A stretch of DNA of 64,000 bases from Planctomycetota bacterium (GTDB lineage: Bacteria; Planctomycetota; UBA1135; GCA-002686595): assembly GCA_002862085.1 (NCBI GenBank), contig PKCK01000063.1, positions 122,053 to 186,052 of the forward strand, written 5' to 3'. Shown here piece after piece: positions 45,922 to 55,726 of the stretch (position 1 is the stretch's first letter; every line of letters starts with the position of its first letter). A program made the translations under genes and the position numbers. The notes under the pieces were generated by a model, which was not told the DNA's origin, made no database searches, and saw only the letters and a program-made list of their open reading frames with translations.

Positions 45922-47418
45922 TCAGTTCGAGTGGCTCACACCGAGCATCTGAACCTTCCGGAACCGCGCGGGTGCGGCACCGTGGCTCATCTCGGCGATC
46001 TGCATCGGGTTCCCCTTCCCGCAGTTCACGATGCCGTGCAGCTCCCACTCACTCGGCCCCGCGACCGCGTCGCAGCTTCGCCAGAACGAGACGGAGGACC
46101 CCTGGTACGTGGGGAGGCGAAGAAGTCGTGCGCGACGCCCGCCGCGGATCTCCCACGCGATCTCGCAGGTGAACTGGAAGTTCCGACGCTCCTGGTCGAT
46201 CAACCAGGACTTCACCGTGTCGGCGTAGATCGCGCCGTCCTCGGTGTTCGAGAGCAGATCGTCCAAGGAGCCGTGCCCTGGCGCGAGCGAGACGTTCGTG
46301 ATCCGGTCGATCGGCGGCGCGTACCAACCCTCTGCCCGTGACGACGATGTCGAGGCCCCGAGGCCCGCACGCCCTGCGCTCACCCGCCCGGATTGAACAC
46401 CCACGAGGCACCCGTCACGAACGAGATCGAACTGACCCGATGGCGTCCCGTCATCGTCCCATCCGCGGCTGTCCAGCCCGCCTCGCACGGTCGAGTCGGC
46501 GACGAAGGAGACCTGCTCCGACCCGTAGCGCAGCCGGCCGAGCTCCTCGGTGGTGGCGAAGGACCCGCCAGCGAGATCGCGTTCACATCCGAGCAGCCGA
46601 TCCAGCTCCAGGGGGTGCCCCACCGACTCGTGGATCTGCAGCGCGAGCTGAGCACCCCCGAGGATCAGGGTTCGCTGCCCCTCCGGACAGGGATCGGCGT
46701 GGCAGAGCGCGATCGCCTCGTCGCGCACCCTTTCCGCTTGCGACTCGAGCTCGAGCCCACGAACGACCTCGAAACCGCCGGCCTTGAACTGCCCCCCGAG
46801 CCCGTTCGGATGGCTCCGCCGCTCGACGACTCCCCGAGCGCTCGCGATCGCCTCGGCGTGGCCGCCCGTTCGAACGAGGACCTGATGGGTCAGGCCCCCG
46901 TCCGAGGTCACCATCCACTGCTCCTCCCTCCGAATGCCGATCCCTGCCGATCGAGAAACGATCTCACGTCGACCCGAGAGCGCGGCGTCCGTGCGCATGA
47001 GGAGATCCAGCTTCTCCTCGAGCGGCACGAGGAACGGGTCCTCGTCCACGGCCGTCTGATACTCGCCGCTCGCGGAGGCGTCCCCGGCCAGGTGGGTCGG
47101 CACGCGCCGCAGTGGCGCCACGTCCCTGGCCACGGCGAGCGCGCGGCGGGCCACTCCCTGAGCGACGTCCGCGATGGAATCGAATCCACCGGGCGCGGCC
47201 GCGAAGCCCACGGCGCCGTCCTTCACGACGCGGACGGCGAGCCCGAAGTCCTCCGGGGCGTCCGCTTCCCGAACGCGGCCGTCCTGCACCGTGAGCTCCT
47301 CCTGGGCCAGTCGAACGACTCGAGCATCCGCAGCAGCGGCGCCGCGGGCCATGCAGAGATCGACTGCCTCCTTCGCGACCGCCGCGGGATCACCCACGCG
47401 TACAGGGAAACTGCTCAC
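45922..47418 (-). CDS. tldD: TldD-type metalloprotease subunit
   Basis: Metalloprotease of 498 residues that works with TldE as a heterodimer to digest unfolded peptides or process peptide precursors. The zinc motif HESVGHPLE (HExxxH) is present, followed by GSEQVSFVADSTVRGGLDSRGWDDDGTPS and, near the C-terminus, VNCGKGNPMQIAEMSHGAAPARF with the conserved Cys. The N-terminal domain (VGDPAAVAKEAVDLCMARGAAAADARVV) is canonical. The GTG start at 47418 overlaps the stop of tldE (GTGA), so the two subunits are translationally coupled with TldE first. No RiPP precursor or antitoxin gene was seen nearby. Confidence 0.92.
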   Translation of the reverse strand: MSSFPVRVGDPAAVAKEAVDLCMARGAAAADARVVRLAQEELTVQDGRVREADAPEDFGLAVRVVKDGAVGFAAAPGGFDSIADVAQGVARRALAVARDVAPLRRVPTHLAGDASASGEYQTAVDEDPFLVPLEEKLDLLMRTDAALSGRREIVSRSAGIGIRREEQWMVTSDGGLTHQVLVRTGGHAEAIASARGVVERRSHPNGLGGQFKAGGFEVVRGLELESQAERVRDEAIALCHADPCPEGQRTLILGGAQLALQIHESVGHPLELDRLLGCERDLAGGSFATTEELGRLRYGSEQVSFVADSTVRGGLDSRGWDDDGTPSGQFDLVRDGCLVGVQSGRVSAGRAGLGASTSSSRAEGWYAPPIDRITNVSLAPGHGSLDDLLSNTEDGAIYADTVKSWLIDQERRNFQFTCEIAWEIRGGRRARLLRLPTYQGSSVSFWRSCDAVAGPSEWELHGIVNCGKGNPMQIAEMSHGAAPARFRKVQMLGVSHSN

Positions 47419-48806
47419 CGCTCGACCCCCGACGTGAACTTGAAGCCGCGAATCGCGAGCGCGGGCGTCACGACCTCACCGCCCATCAAGGACCCGCAGC
47501 GTTCGAGGTCGGCGCCGACACCGACGACTCGTTTGAGAGCCCCCACCAGCGAATCGGTGAACCGGAGGTTGCGGACCGGCTCCCCCACCTGACCGCCCGA
47601 GATCCTGAACAGGCCGCCGCGCGTCATCCCGGTCAGAACGAGGTCTCGAGGCTCCACGAGGTTCACGTAGTGGAGCTGCCTGACGAACAGTCCGTCGCCG
47701 ACGCTCGCCACGAGCTCGGCCACCGTTGCGTCGCCGCCCTCCAGGACGAGGTGGCCGGGGGTCGGGCCTGCTGCGCTCGGCTGCGGTCGGGAGTGGCCGC
47801 TGTCCCTGACTCCCATGCGCCTTGCCCAGCGCGCGTCGGTGACGGGATTTCGCAGGCATCCGCGCTCGACGAGGGGGGTGCGATGGGTGCGCGTCCCTTC
47901 CCCATCGAACAGCCAGCCCCGATGCTCCGGGTGACCGGGATCGTCGTAGATCGAGATCCCATCGCTCAGCAGGGAGTCGCCGAGGCGGCCCGCCATGAAC
48001 GACTGGCCGAGCGCGACCTCGCGCGCCCCGAATCCGACGTATCCGGCGAACGTGAGCAAAGAGGCCACCGCCTGCGGCGAGAGAACGACGTCGATCTCTC
48101 CCGGCTCGACCTCGCCAGGCTGCCGCCCCATCGAAGCAGCGTGGACGGCCTCGGAAGCCACCACGGCCGGGTCGACCTGGTCCGCGAAGGAGCGTGACGT
48201 CCGCGCCGCCGCTGCACCGCCGACGGTCTCGGCGTCCGCGCCCGGAGTGACGCAGGTCACCTCGAAGCTCGCGTTGGACGTCGCGCCGTGCACCCGACGA
48301 CCGGCGCTGTTGACGAGGCTGCGCGACGCCACCCGAGTGAGTGCGAGACCGGACGCCTCCAGCTGCTCCGACTCCGCCGCTCGAAGCGCCTCCGCGACCC
48401 AGGCGGCCTTCTCCTTGGTCGAATGATCCTGCGTGGGTCGCGAGGGAGCGGTGCCGGGAACAGCGTCCTCGTCCGCGCCAGGCCCATGCAGCGGCGTGGC
48501 CTCGGGATCGGCGGCCGTCACCTGGGCCAGGGTCTGAGCCCGCCCCAGCGCGCCGAGGATGCTGGCCTCGTCCAGCCCACCCGTCGTCGCCCGGGCCTCC
48601 CGGAAGCCGCCTTCCGTGGTGCCGTAGCGCGCTCGGACGGCGACGAGGTATTTCTCGCGATCAGCCGACTGCGTCGGTCCCTCGTGGGCGAAGCGCACGA
48701 ATCGCTCCTCGACGCACTCGACGGTGACCTCGGTCTCGTCGGCGTCGCTCGCCGCGAGCACCACGTCGGCGATCTCGAAAGCGTGATCCTGTTCCAGTAG
48801 CGCCAA
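47415..48806 (-). CDS. tldE: TldE/PmbA-type metalloprotease partner subunit
   Basis: Partner of TldD, 463 residues, lacking the HExxxH zinc site as is usual for TldE/PmbA. Blocks include SPQAVASLLTFAGYVGFGAREVALGQSFMAGRLGDSLL, GWLFDGEGTRTHRTPLVERGCLRN, and FRISGGQVGEPVRNLRFTDSL. The start is a TTG at 48806, unusual but supported by a strong GGGAGG seven bases upstream. The stop overlaps the GTG start of tldD. Together they would make the TldDE protease. Confidence 0.9.
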   Translation of the reverse strand: MALLEQDHAFEIADVVLAASDADETEVTVECVEERFVRFAHEGPTQSADREKYLVAVRARYGTTEGGFREARATTGGLDEASILGALGRAQTLAQVTAADPEATPLHGPGADEDAVPGTAPSRPTQDHSTKEKAAWVAEALRAAESEQLEASGLALTRVASRSLVNSAGRRVHGATSNASFEVTCVTPGADAETVGGAAAARTSRSFADQVDPAVVASEAVHAASMGRQPGEVEPGEIDVVLSPQAVASLLTFAGYVGFGAREVALGQSFMAGRLGDSLLSDGISIYDDPGHPEHRGWLFDGEGTRTHRTPLVERGCLRNPVTDARWARRMGVRDSGHSRPQPSAAGPTPGHLVLEGGDATVAELVASVGDGLFVRQLHYVNLVEPRDLVLTGMTRGGLFRISGGQVGEPVRNLRFTDSLVGALKRVVGVGADLERCGSLMGGEVVTPALAIRGFKFTSGVER

Positions 48807-48813
48807 GCCTCTT

Positions 48814-48819
48814 CCTCCC
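48814..48819 (-). promoter_or_regulatory. strong Shine-Dalgarno that sets the TTG start of tldE
   Basis: On the minus strand GGGAGG is followed by seven bases and then TTG at 48806. This is one of the clearest ribosome binding sites in the window and decides an otherwise doubtful start, since most other genes here have weak or no such sequence. Confidence 0.75.
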
Positions 48820-48959
48820 TTCGGCCAGACAGCGCGTGGACGTCACGGCATGTGCTGAGCCGCCAGCAGTGTCGCCGGGAAGCCCCTCTCGATCAACGGG
48901 GCACCGCCCCCCCCGTCCGCCGGGTGCGCGATCGCGCGGCGTATCGGGAGCGGGCCGCC

Positions 48960-51554
48960 TCACTTCGCTACGAAGTTGACGAGCCGCCCCGGCACGACGA
49001 TCGTCTTCACGACGGTCTTTCCCTCGAGCTTGTCGCTGACAGCGCCGAGCGCCGCCGCCTCCATCTGCTCCCTGCTGGCCGAGCGCGGCACCATCACCTT
49101 GGCCCGGACCTTCCCGAGGATCTGCACCGGCATCTCGTACTCGTCGGCCTCCAGGTACCTCTCATCCACGGCGGGCCATTCCGCGTGGGCCACGGACCCC
49201 TCACGCCCCATCCGCGACCAGAGCTCCTCGGCCATGTGTGGGGCGAAAGGCGCGACGGCCCTGACGAGGCGGTCCGCCTGCGATCCGTTCAGGCCCTTCT
49301 TCGACGCGACGTTCACGAACTCCATGAAGCCGGCGACGGCGGTGTTGAACTTGAAGCCCTGGAAGGAGTCGTCCACCCGCTTCAAGCACTGATTCAAAGC
49401 GCGCTCCACGACGAGCACCTCGCCCGCCGGCTCCACCTCCTCGTTCGACTCGAGGCCGGATCGAAGGGGGTCCGACCCGTCCAGGTCGACGAAGAGGCGC
49501 CAGAAGCGGTCGAGGAAGCGTCGCGAGCCGGGCACGTCCCTGGGGTTCCAGGGCTTCGAGTCCGACAGCGGTCCCATGAACATCTCGTAGAGCCGGAAGG
49601 CGTCGACCCCGTACTCCGCGCACACGTCATCGGGATTCACGACGTTCTTCAACGACTTGCTCATCTTCGCGATGACCTCCTCGAGCTCCTCGCCGCTCGT
49701 CATGGCACGCGGCTTCTCACCGCTGAGATCCACCTCGTCCGCGGACACGAGCCGCCCCGTCGAGTCCTTGTAGGCGAAGGCCGTCAGCATCCCCTGGTTG
49801 AAGAGACGCTGGAAGGGCTCCTTGGTCTTCACGACGCCCTCGTCGAACAGCACCTTGTGCCAGAAGCGAGCGTAGAGGAGATGCAGCACAGCGTGCTCGG
49901 TTCCTCCGATGTAGAGATCGACGTTGCCCCAGTAGTCCTCGGCCTCCGGAGACAAGGGCGCCGTGGAGCACTGGGGGTCCATGAAGCGCAGGTAGTACCA
50001 GCAGGAGCCGGCCCAGCCCGGCATCGTGTCGGTGTCCCGAAGCGCCGCGGCGCCGCTCAGCGGCTCCGTCGCGTGCACCCAATCGGTCGCGCGCGCCAGC
50101 GGGGCCGAGCCGTCCTCGGAGGGCTTGAAGTCCTCCATGTCCGGGAGCTCCACGGGCAAGGCCTCGTCGGGAACACGGACGTGCCTTCCGTCCTCGAGGT
50201 GCAGCACGGGGAAGGGCTCGCCCCAGTAGCGCTGCCTCGAGAACAACCAGTCCCTCAGGCGGTAGTTCACCTTCCTCGTCCCGGCGCCCCGCGCCTCCAG
50301 CAGATCGATCGCGCGCGCCTTCGCCTCGGCGACGGGGAGTCCATCCCAGAGCGGCGAGTTGCAGGTGATCCCCTCGCCCGCGCGGCACTCGGCAGGCGGG
50401 ACGTCGGCGGGCGGAACCGGGGAGTCCTCGGCCCGGACGACCGCCACGATCGGGAGATCGAAGGTCTTCGCGAACTCCCAATCCCGCTCGTCGTGGCCCG
50501 GCACGCACATGATCGCGCCCGTGCCGTAGCTCATGAGGACGTAGTCCCCGACGAAGATCGGCACGCGCCGACGCGGGTCGCCCTCCTCGTAGATCGGGTT
50601 GATCGCGCAGGCTCCCGTATCGACGCCCGTCTTGTCCTTGGCCAGCTCCGACCGCTGGAGGTCCGATTTCGCGGCCGCTGCCCTCGCGTACGCCGCAACC
50701 GCCTCACGCTGTTCATCGCTCGCGATCCTCTCGACGAGCGGGTGCTCGGGCGCGATCACCATGAAGGTCGCGCCGTACAGCGTGTCAGGACGGGTCGTGT
50801 ACACCCGGAGCGCGTCGCCACCGTGCCCCTCGATCTGGAAGTCGATCTCCGCGCCCTCGGAGCGGCCGATCCACTCGCGCTGCATCGTCTTGACGGATTC
50901 CGGCCAGTCCACGAGATCGAGGTCATCGATCAGCCGATCCGCATAGGCCGTGATCTTCAGCATCCACTGCCGCAGCGGCCGGCGCACGCAGGGGTGGCCG
51001 CCCCGCTCCGACTTCCCATCGATCACCTCCTCGTTCGCGAGGACCGTCTTCAGCTCCTCGCACCACCAGACGGGGACCTCGGTCTGGTAGGCGAGGCCGC
51101 GATCGTAGAGGCGCGTGAAGATCCACTGGGTCCAGCGGTAGTAATCGACGTCGCAGGTCGCGAGCTCGCGGTCCCAGTCGTAGCTGAGCCCGATCGACTG
51201 CAGCTGCCGGCGGTAGGTCTCGATGTTCTCCCGCGTCGTCTCCTCCGGGTGCCTCCCGGTGGTGATGGCGTACTGCTCGGCGGGGAGCCCGAAGGCGTCG
51301 TACCCCATGGGGTGCAGCACGTTGTAGCCCTCCATCCGCTTGCGCCGCGAGACGATGTCGGACCCGATGTAGCCCATGGGGTGCCCGACGTGGAGGCCCG
51401 ACCCCGAGGGGTAGGGGAACATGTCGAGCACGTAGTACTTCGGCTTCGACGCGTCGAAGTCCACGTCCCCCGGGTTCGGGGTCCGGAACGTGCGCTCCTG
51501 GGCCCAGTGAGCCTGCCATTTGGCCTCGATCGCGCTCGGGTCGTAAGCGTTCAT
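48960..51554 (-). CDS. leuS: leucyl-tRNA synthetase
   Basis: Class I aminoacyl-tRNA synthetase that charges tRNA-Leu, 864 residues, typical length. The N-terminal block is YYVLDMFPYPSGSGLHVGHPMGY, where HVGH is the HIGH signature. The CP1 editing domain follows, with TTRPDTLYGATFMVIAPEHPL and VLMSYGTGAIMCVPGHDERD; then LRDWLFSRQRYWGEP and the second signature KMSKSLKN, and an anticodon-binding C-terminal region (VQILGKVRAKVMVP). The ATG at 51554 begins MNAYDPSAIEAKW, matching homologues; the frame continues upstream through the tRNA-Ala gene and is not coding there. Confidence 0.97.
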   Translation of the reverse strand: MNAYDPSAIEAKWQAHWAQERTFRTPNPGDVDFDASKPKYYVLDMFPYPSGSGLHVGHPMGYIGSDIVSRRKRMEGYNVLHPMGYDAFGLPAEQYAITTGRHPEETTRENIETYRRQLQSIGLSYDWDRELATCDVDYYRWTQWIFTRLYDRGLAYQTEVPVWWCEELKTVLANEEVIDGKSERGGHPCVRRPLRQWMLKITAYADRLIDDLDLVDWPESVKTMQREWIGRSEGAEIDFQIEGHGGDALRVYTTRPDTLYGATFMVIAPEHPLVERIASDEQREAVAAYARAAAAKSDLQRSELAKDKTGVDTGACAINPIYEEGDPRRRVPIFVGDYVLMSYGTGAIMCVPGHDERDWEFAKTFDLPIVAVVRAEDSPVPPADVPPAECRAGEGITCNSPLWDGLPVAEAKARAIDLLEARGAGTRKVNYRLRDWLFSRQRYWGEPFPVLHLEDGRHVRVPDEALPVELPDMEDFKPSEDGSAPLARATDWVHATEPLSGAAALRDTDTMPGWAGSCWYYLRFMDPQCSTAPLSPEAEDYWGNVDLYIGGTEHAVLHLLYARFWHKVLFDEGVVKTKEPFQRLFNQGMLTAFAYKDSTGRLVSADEVDLSGEKPRAMTSGEELEEVIAKMSKSLKNVVNPDDVCAEYGVDAFRLYEMFMGPLSDSKPWNPRDVPGSRRFLDRFWRLFVDLDGSDPLRSGLESNEEVEPAGEVLVVERALNQCLKRVDDSFQGFKFNTAVAGFMEFVNVASKKGLNGSQADRLVRAVAPFAPHMAEELWSRMGREGSVAHAEWPAVDERYLEADEYEMPVQILGKVRAKVMVPRSASREQMEAAALGAVSDKLEGKTVVKTIVVPGRLVNFVAK

Positions 51555-51670
51555 GTGCGCAGGATGCCCGCACACGCCCCACGGGTGAAGCAGGGAACGC
51601 GGAGAGCGACCGAACCGAGCGTCCTCACCCATCAGCCAGGTAGAACGGAACACGAGGCCAACAACGACAC

Positions 51671-51705
51671 CACCCCCCAGGCTCCGCGGCGCGGCCCCTG
51701 GGGGG

Positions 51706-51707
<2 letters not shown>
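51671..51707 (-). terminator. 11-bp inverted repeat at the 3' end of tRNA-Ala
   Basis: CACCCCCCAGG (51671-51681) and its exact reverse complement CCTGGGGGGTG (51697-51707), with a 15-base GC-rich loop. On the minus strand the stem begins within the last two bases of the encoded CCA of the tRNA and continues downstream, so RNA folding here would compete with or protect the tRNA 3' end. No T-run follows it. Confidence 0.55.
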
Positions 51708-51781
<74 letters not shown>

Positions 51782-52033
51782 GGGTTGTTGGACGCGGCAG
51801 GCCGGGAACTCCGCGCCAGGTCACGGGCGAGAGCCCGTTCTCCGGCGGCGTGAGTGGGGGGCACCGGCCGCGCCCCCGCGCTCTCGCGCGGTGAGGCGAA
51901 GAGAATGGGAACAGACCCTGTGGAGGTCAAGCGTCCACCAGGAGCAAATCGCCGTCCGCGCCCCTCCGCCCCTGCGTCCACTTCCTGCGCGGAGCCTCTT
52001 CCCTTCCGCATCCCAAACAACCACCCTCACCCC

Positions 52034-53524
52034 ATGACCGATCTCGCCCATCCGGACCGCCTGAGGAAACTCGAGGCCATGCGCGCCGAGGGGGTCGATC
52101 CGTACCCGCCCAGGGGCGTCGCCTCCCAGCCGATCGAGACCGTCCTGGCTGGCGCAGGGACTCCCGAAGACCCCGGACCCGGCATCGGCCAGACCGTCAC
52201 CATCGCGGGTCGACTCCTGGGCCTGCGGGACTTCGGGAAGCTGATCTTCGCGCCCGTCCTCGACCGCACCGGCCGCCTTCAGATCGGCCTCCAGAAAACG
52301 CGGCTCGGCGACTGGTGGCCTCGGCGCAAGTGGCTCGACGCAGCGGACCTCGTCGGCGTCACCGGCGAGCTCGCCTTCACCCAGAAGGGCGAGCCGACCA
52401 TCTGGGTCGACGAGATCCAGCTGCTGTCCAAGGCCGTCGCACCGCCGCCCGAGAAGTGGCACGGCCTGACGGACGTCGAGGCCCGCTACCGGCGACGGTA
52501 CGTCGACCTGTGGGCGTCGGAGGACGTCGCCGAGGTGTTCGTGAAGCGCAGCAAGGCGCTGTCGACCATCCGACAGTACCTCGACGCGGAGGGCTACCTC
52601 GAGGTGGAGACCCCCACCCTGCATCCGATCATGGGCGGGGCGGCGGCCCGCCCCTTCATCACGCACCACAACGCCCTCGACGCCGATTTCTTCCTCCGGA
52701 TCGCACCGGAGCTCTATCTGAAGCGCCTGATCGTGGGCGGCCTAGAGCGCGTCTTCGAGGTGAGTCGCAATTTCCGGAACGAAGGCCTGTCCACACGTCA
52801 CAACCCAGAGTTCACGATGCTCGAGCTCTACGAGGCGCAGGCGGACTATCGACGGATGATGGAGGTCACGGAGACGATCTTCGAGCGCTGCGCCATCGCG
52901 CTGAACGGGGCCACGGAGATCCAGTTCCGCGGCGCGACCTTCGACCTCAAGGCGCCCTTCCCTCGCAAGCGCTACACGGATCTCTTCGAGGAACACGCCG
53001 GGTGCGCCTTCGACGACGAGGTCGCGGTGCGCGCGAAGGCCAAGGAGATCGGCGTCGGCCACCTGGACAGCGACTACTGGAAGGTCATGAGCGACGTGTT
53101 CGACGAGACGGTCGAGCCGCACCTCTCCGGCCCCGTCTTCGTCACGCACTACCCCGTTCAGATCTCCCCGCTCGCGAAGCAGGACCCCGATGATCCGCGC
53201 CTGACGGAGCGTTTCGAGGTCTTCGTCTCGTCGATGGAGCTCGGCAACGCGTTCACGGAGCTGAACGATCCCGCAGAGCAGCAGCGTCGTTTCGAGGAGC
53301 AGGTCGCCTCCAAGGACCCGGAGACCCCGGGGGAGGTCGACCTCGACTACGTCCAGGCGCTGGAGGTGGGGATGCCCCCCACCGGAGGCCTCGGCATCGG
53401 GATCGACAGGCTGGTGATGCTGTTGACCGGCCAGGACTCCATCCGCGACGTGCTCCTGTTCCCGGCCATGCGCCGCGTCGAAGAGACGTCCTCGACCGAG
53501 GAGCGCCAGCCCACCGGAGCCTGA
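52034..53524 (+). CDS. lysS: lysyl-tRNA synthetase (class II)
   Basis: Charges tRNA-Lys; 496 residues, normal size. The N-terminal OB-fold anticodon-binding domain (HPDRLRKLEAMRAEGVDPYP; VTIAGRLLGLRDFGKLIFAPVLD) precedes the class II core with motif 1 (FVKRSKALSTIRQYLDAEGYLEVETPTLHPIMGGAAARPF), motif 2 (FEVSRNFRNEGLSTRHNPEFTMLE) and motif 3 (GLGIGIDRLVMLLTGQDSIRDVLLFP). It starts with an ATG at 52034; the frame is open 180 bp upstream but over the region divergent from the tRNA gene. The gene is followed after 30 bp by the lipoprotein-export permease gene and may be cotranscribed with it. Confidence 0.97.
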   Translation: MTDLAHPDRLRKLEAMRAEGVDPYPPRGVASQPIETVLAGAGTPEDPGPGIGQTVTIAGRLLGLRDFGKLIFAPVLDRTGRLQIGLQKTRLGDWWPRRKWLDAADLVGVTGELAFTQKGEPTIWVDEIQLLSKAVAPPPEKWHGLTDVEARYRRRYVDLWASEDVAEVFVKRSKALSTIRQYLDAEGYLEVETPTLHPIMGGAAARPFITHHNALDADFFLRIAPELYLKRLIVGGLERVFEVSRNFRNEGLSTRHNPEFTMLELYEAQADYRRMMEVTETIFERCAIALNGATEIQFRGATFDLKAPFPRKRYTDLFEEHAGCAFDDEVAVRAKAKEIGVGHLDSDYWKVMSDVFDETVEPHLSGPVFVTHYPVQISPLAKQDPDDPRLTERFEVFVSSMELGNAFTELNDPAEQQRRFEEQVASKDPETPGEVDLDYVQALEVGMPPTGGLGIGIDRLVMLLTGQDSIRDVLLFPAMRRVEETSSTEERQPTGA

Positions 53525-53554
53525 GCGGGCCTACGCCCATCCGCGCACACATCC

Positions 53555-54964
53555 TTGTTCCGCACCTTCCTCAGCCTGCGCTACCTGCGCTCCCGCAAGA
53601 CGAGCTGGATCGGCATCGCCGGCATCTTCGTCGCCGTCGCCGCGCTCGTCATGATCCTGTCGATCATGGCCGGGTTCCTGGCCGAGAGCCGGCGTTCCCT
53701 CCGAGGCAACCTCGCGGACCTCGTCATCCAGCCGGGCCGGAGCGAGCGCGTCATCTCCGCTGAGGGCGCCTACATGGAGCGCCGAACCGATGTGGCTGAG
53801 CTGGTCGGGCTGGTGAAGGAACATCCACGCGTCCTCGGCGCGACCCCGCAGCTGCAGTGGTACGGGCTCTTCATGCCGTCGGGCAGGGAGCGGGCTTTCC
53901 AGCGGCCCCTCCAGGATCAGATCCAGCTCGTGGAGATGGTCGGCGTCGACCTCGAGACCGAGGCCAGCGCGTCCACCTTCGCCGACTCCCTGGTGGCGGA
54001 CTACGCCAACAAGCCGGAGATCGGCGAGGACTGCACGGTCGGGCGAGTGGAGGACCCGAGCGACCCCTTCGCGCGGCTGCCCAGGCGGAATCGCGGACGC
54101 TCTCGTCCTCCGATCCCGATCCTCGTGGGGGAACAGCTCGCCTACCTCTGGCAGCTGGGCCGCGGCGAGGAGGTGACCCTCTTCTCCGTCACCCTCGACG
54201 AACGGGGCGAACCCAACGAGGAGCCTGCGAAGGCGACCTTCCAGGTCGTCGGGAGCTTCCGCACCGGCGACAACGAGATGGACAGCCGCAGGATCTATCT
54301 CGACCGCCGCGACCTCGCGGACTTCCTCCAGCTCTACGACCCCTCCTGGTCAGCGGTGCTGGTCAAGCTCGAGGATTACGAGCGGGACAAGAACGACGTC
54401 CGCGCCGAGCTCTGGTCCACCCTCAACGAGGGCGCCTTCCTGAACCCGCCCGGCGAGCGGCTCAGCGAGATCCGGACCTGGGAGGACTTCCGCGCCCAGC
54501 TGCTGCGCGCGATCCAGAACGAGAAGATGCTCATGGCCATCATGCTCAGCCTCGTCCTGGTCGTCGCGTGCTTCACGGTCTTCGCGCTTCTCTCCATGAT
54601 GGTCACCGAGAAGCGGCGTGACATCGGGATCCTCTGCGCGCTCGGAGCGACCTCCCGCGGGGTGATGGCGCTCTTCCTGATGATCGGGATGTGGGAGGCC
54701 GTCCTCGGCAGCGCTGCCGGCGCGCTCGTGGGCGTCCTGGGGGCGCTGAACATCGACGGGATCGAGGTCTGGCTCTCCGAGACCTTCGGATTCGAGATCT
54801 TCGATCGGGACGTCTACCTCTTCGATCACATTCCGAGCGAGGTCACGCCCGACGGGGTCGCCATGATCGTCGCCGGCGCGGTCTTCTTCACGCTCCTCTT
54901 CGCTGCGATCCCTGCCTGGCGCGCCTCGCGCCTCGACCCGGTGGAGGCTCTCAGGCACGAATGA
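53555..54964 (+). CDS. lipoprotein-release permease, LolC/LolE family
   Basis: Inner-membrane subunit of the Lol system that detaches outer-membrane lipoproteins and passes them to LolA. It has 469 residues. One N-terminal helix (WIGIAGIFVAVAALVMILSIMAGF), a large periplasmic MacB-like domain (about 45-320), then three FtsX-type helices at the C-terminus around MVTEKRRDIGILCALGATSRGVMALFLMIGMWEAVLGSAAGALVGVLGAL and [33 protein letters not shown], which ends in the family's conserved tail. It starts with TTG at 53555 (FRTFLSLRYLRSRK is a typical N-terminus), with no clear ribosome site. The stop overlaps the next gene. Only one permease is encoded here, so it may be a homodimeric LolF type or the partner may be elsewhere. 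Confidence 0.88.
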   Translation: MFRTFLSLRYLRSRKTSWIGIAGIFVAVAALVMILSIMAGFLAESRRSLRGNLADLVIQPGRSERVISAEGAYMERRTDVAELVGLVKEHPRVLGATPQLQWYGLFMPSGRERAFQRPLQDQIQLVEMVGVDLETEASASTFADSLVADYANKPEIGEDCTVGRVEDPSDPFARLPRRNRGRSRPPIPILVGEQLAYLWQLGRGEEVTLFSVTLDERGEPNEEPAKATFQVVGSFRTGDNEMDSRRIYLDRRDLADFLQLYDPSWSAVLVKLEDYERDKNDVRAELWSTLNEGAFLNPPGERLSEIRTWEDFRAQLLRAIQNEKMLMAIMLSLVLVVACFTVFALLSMMVTEKRRDIGILCALGATSRGVMALFLMIGMWEAVLGSAAGALVGVLGALNIDGIEVWLSETFGFEIFDRDVYLFDHIPSEVTPDGVAMIVAGAVFFTLLFAAIPAWRASRLDPVEALRHE

Positions 54965-55713
54965 GCCAGCACTCCACCCACCACGGCGACACGCCTCCTG
55001 GAAACGCGCTCACGTGCGAGGGGATCCGACGCTCCTTCAAGATCGGCGAACGCCGACTGGAGATCCTTCACGGCGTCAGCTTGGAACTCCGGCGGGGTGA
55101 GCGACTGGCCCTCATGGGCACCTCCGGGGCCGGCAAGACCACTCTGCTGAACATACTGGGGCTGCTCGACACCCCCACCGAGGGATGCGTCCACGTCGAT
55201 GGCCAGGAAGCCGGACGCCTCGGCTCCACGGACCGCGCGCTTCTCCGGAACCAGAAGATCGGATTCATCTTCCAGTTCTACCACCTCCTCCCCGAGCTCT
55301 CCTCGCTCGAGAACGCACTGCTCCCGGCGATGATTCTCCACGGGCGCGGCGCGTTCCGCAGTCGCCGTCCGGAGTTCGAGGACAGGGCGACAGCGATGCT
55401 GACGCGATTCGGCCTCGCCCAGCGTCTCCAGCACAGGCCCTCCCAGCTCTCGGGCGGAGAGCAGCAGCGGGTCGCGATCGCGCGCGCGCTGCTCCTCGAT
55501 CCACCGATCCTGATCGCGGACGAGCCGACGGGCAACCTGGATCGCGGGACGGGGGAGAAAGTCCTCGAGCTGCTCTTCGACGAGCAGAAGGAGCGGGGTG
55601 TGTCCCTCCTCCTCGTCACCCACGACGAGCGCCTCGCTCGGCGCTGTGACCGCGTTCTCTACATGGAGGACGGCCTGATCCAGGGCGACTCCTCCGCGCC
55701 GATCCCGACCTGA
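54961..55713 (+). CDS. lolD: lipoprotein-release ATPase LolD
   Basis: ATPase of the LolCDE complex, 250 residues. It starts with an ATG at 54961 overlapping the permease stop (ATGA). Walker A is [19 protein letters not shown], the Q-loop [25 protein letters not shown] is typical of LolD, the signature is [33 protein letters not shown] with Walker B inside, and the switch His is in [23 protein letters not shown]. Its use of the [10 protein letters not shown] sequence separates it from MacB and FtsE ATPases. Converges with nadK, 13 bp away. Confidence 0.92.
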   Translation: MSQHSTHHGDTPPGNALTCEGIRRSFKIGERRLEILHGVSLELRRGERLALMGTSGAGKTTLLNILGLLDTPTEGCVHVDGQEAGRLGSTDRALLRNQKIGFIFQFYHLLPELSSLENALLPAMILHGRGAFRSRRPEFEDRATAMLTRFGLAQRLQHRPSQLSGGEQQRVAIARALLLDPPILIADEPTGNLDRGTGEKVLELLFDEQKERGVSLLLVTHDERLARRCDRVLYMEDGLIQGDSSAPIPT

Positions 55714-55726
55714 GCGGGACCCACGA

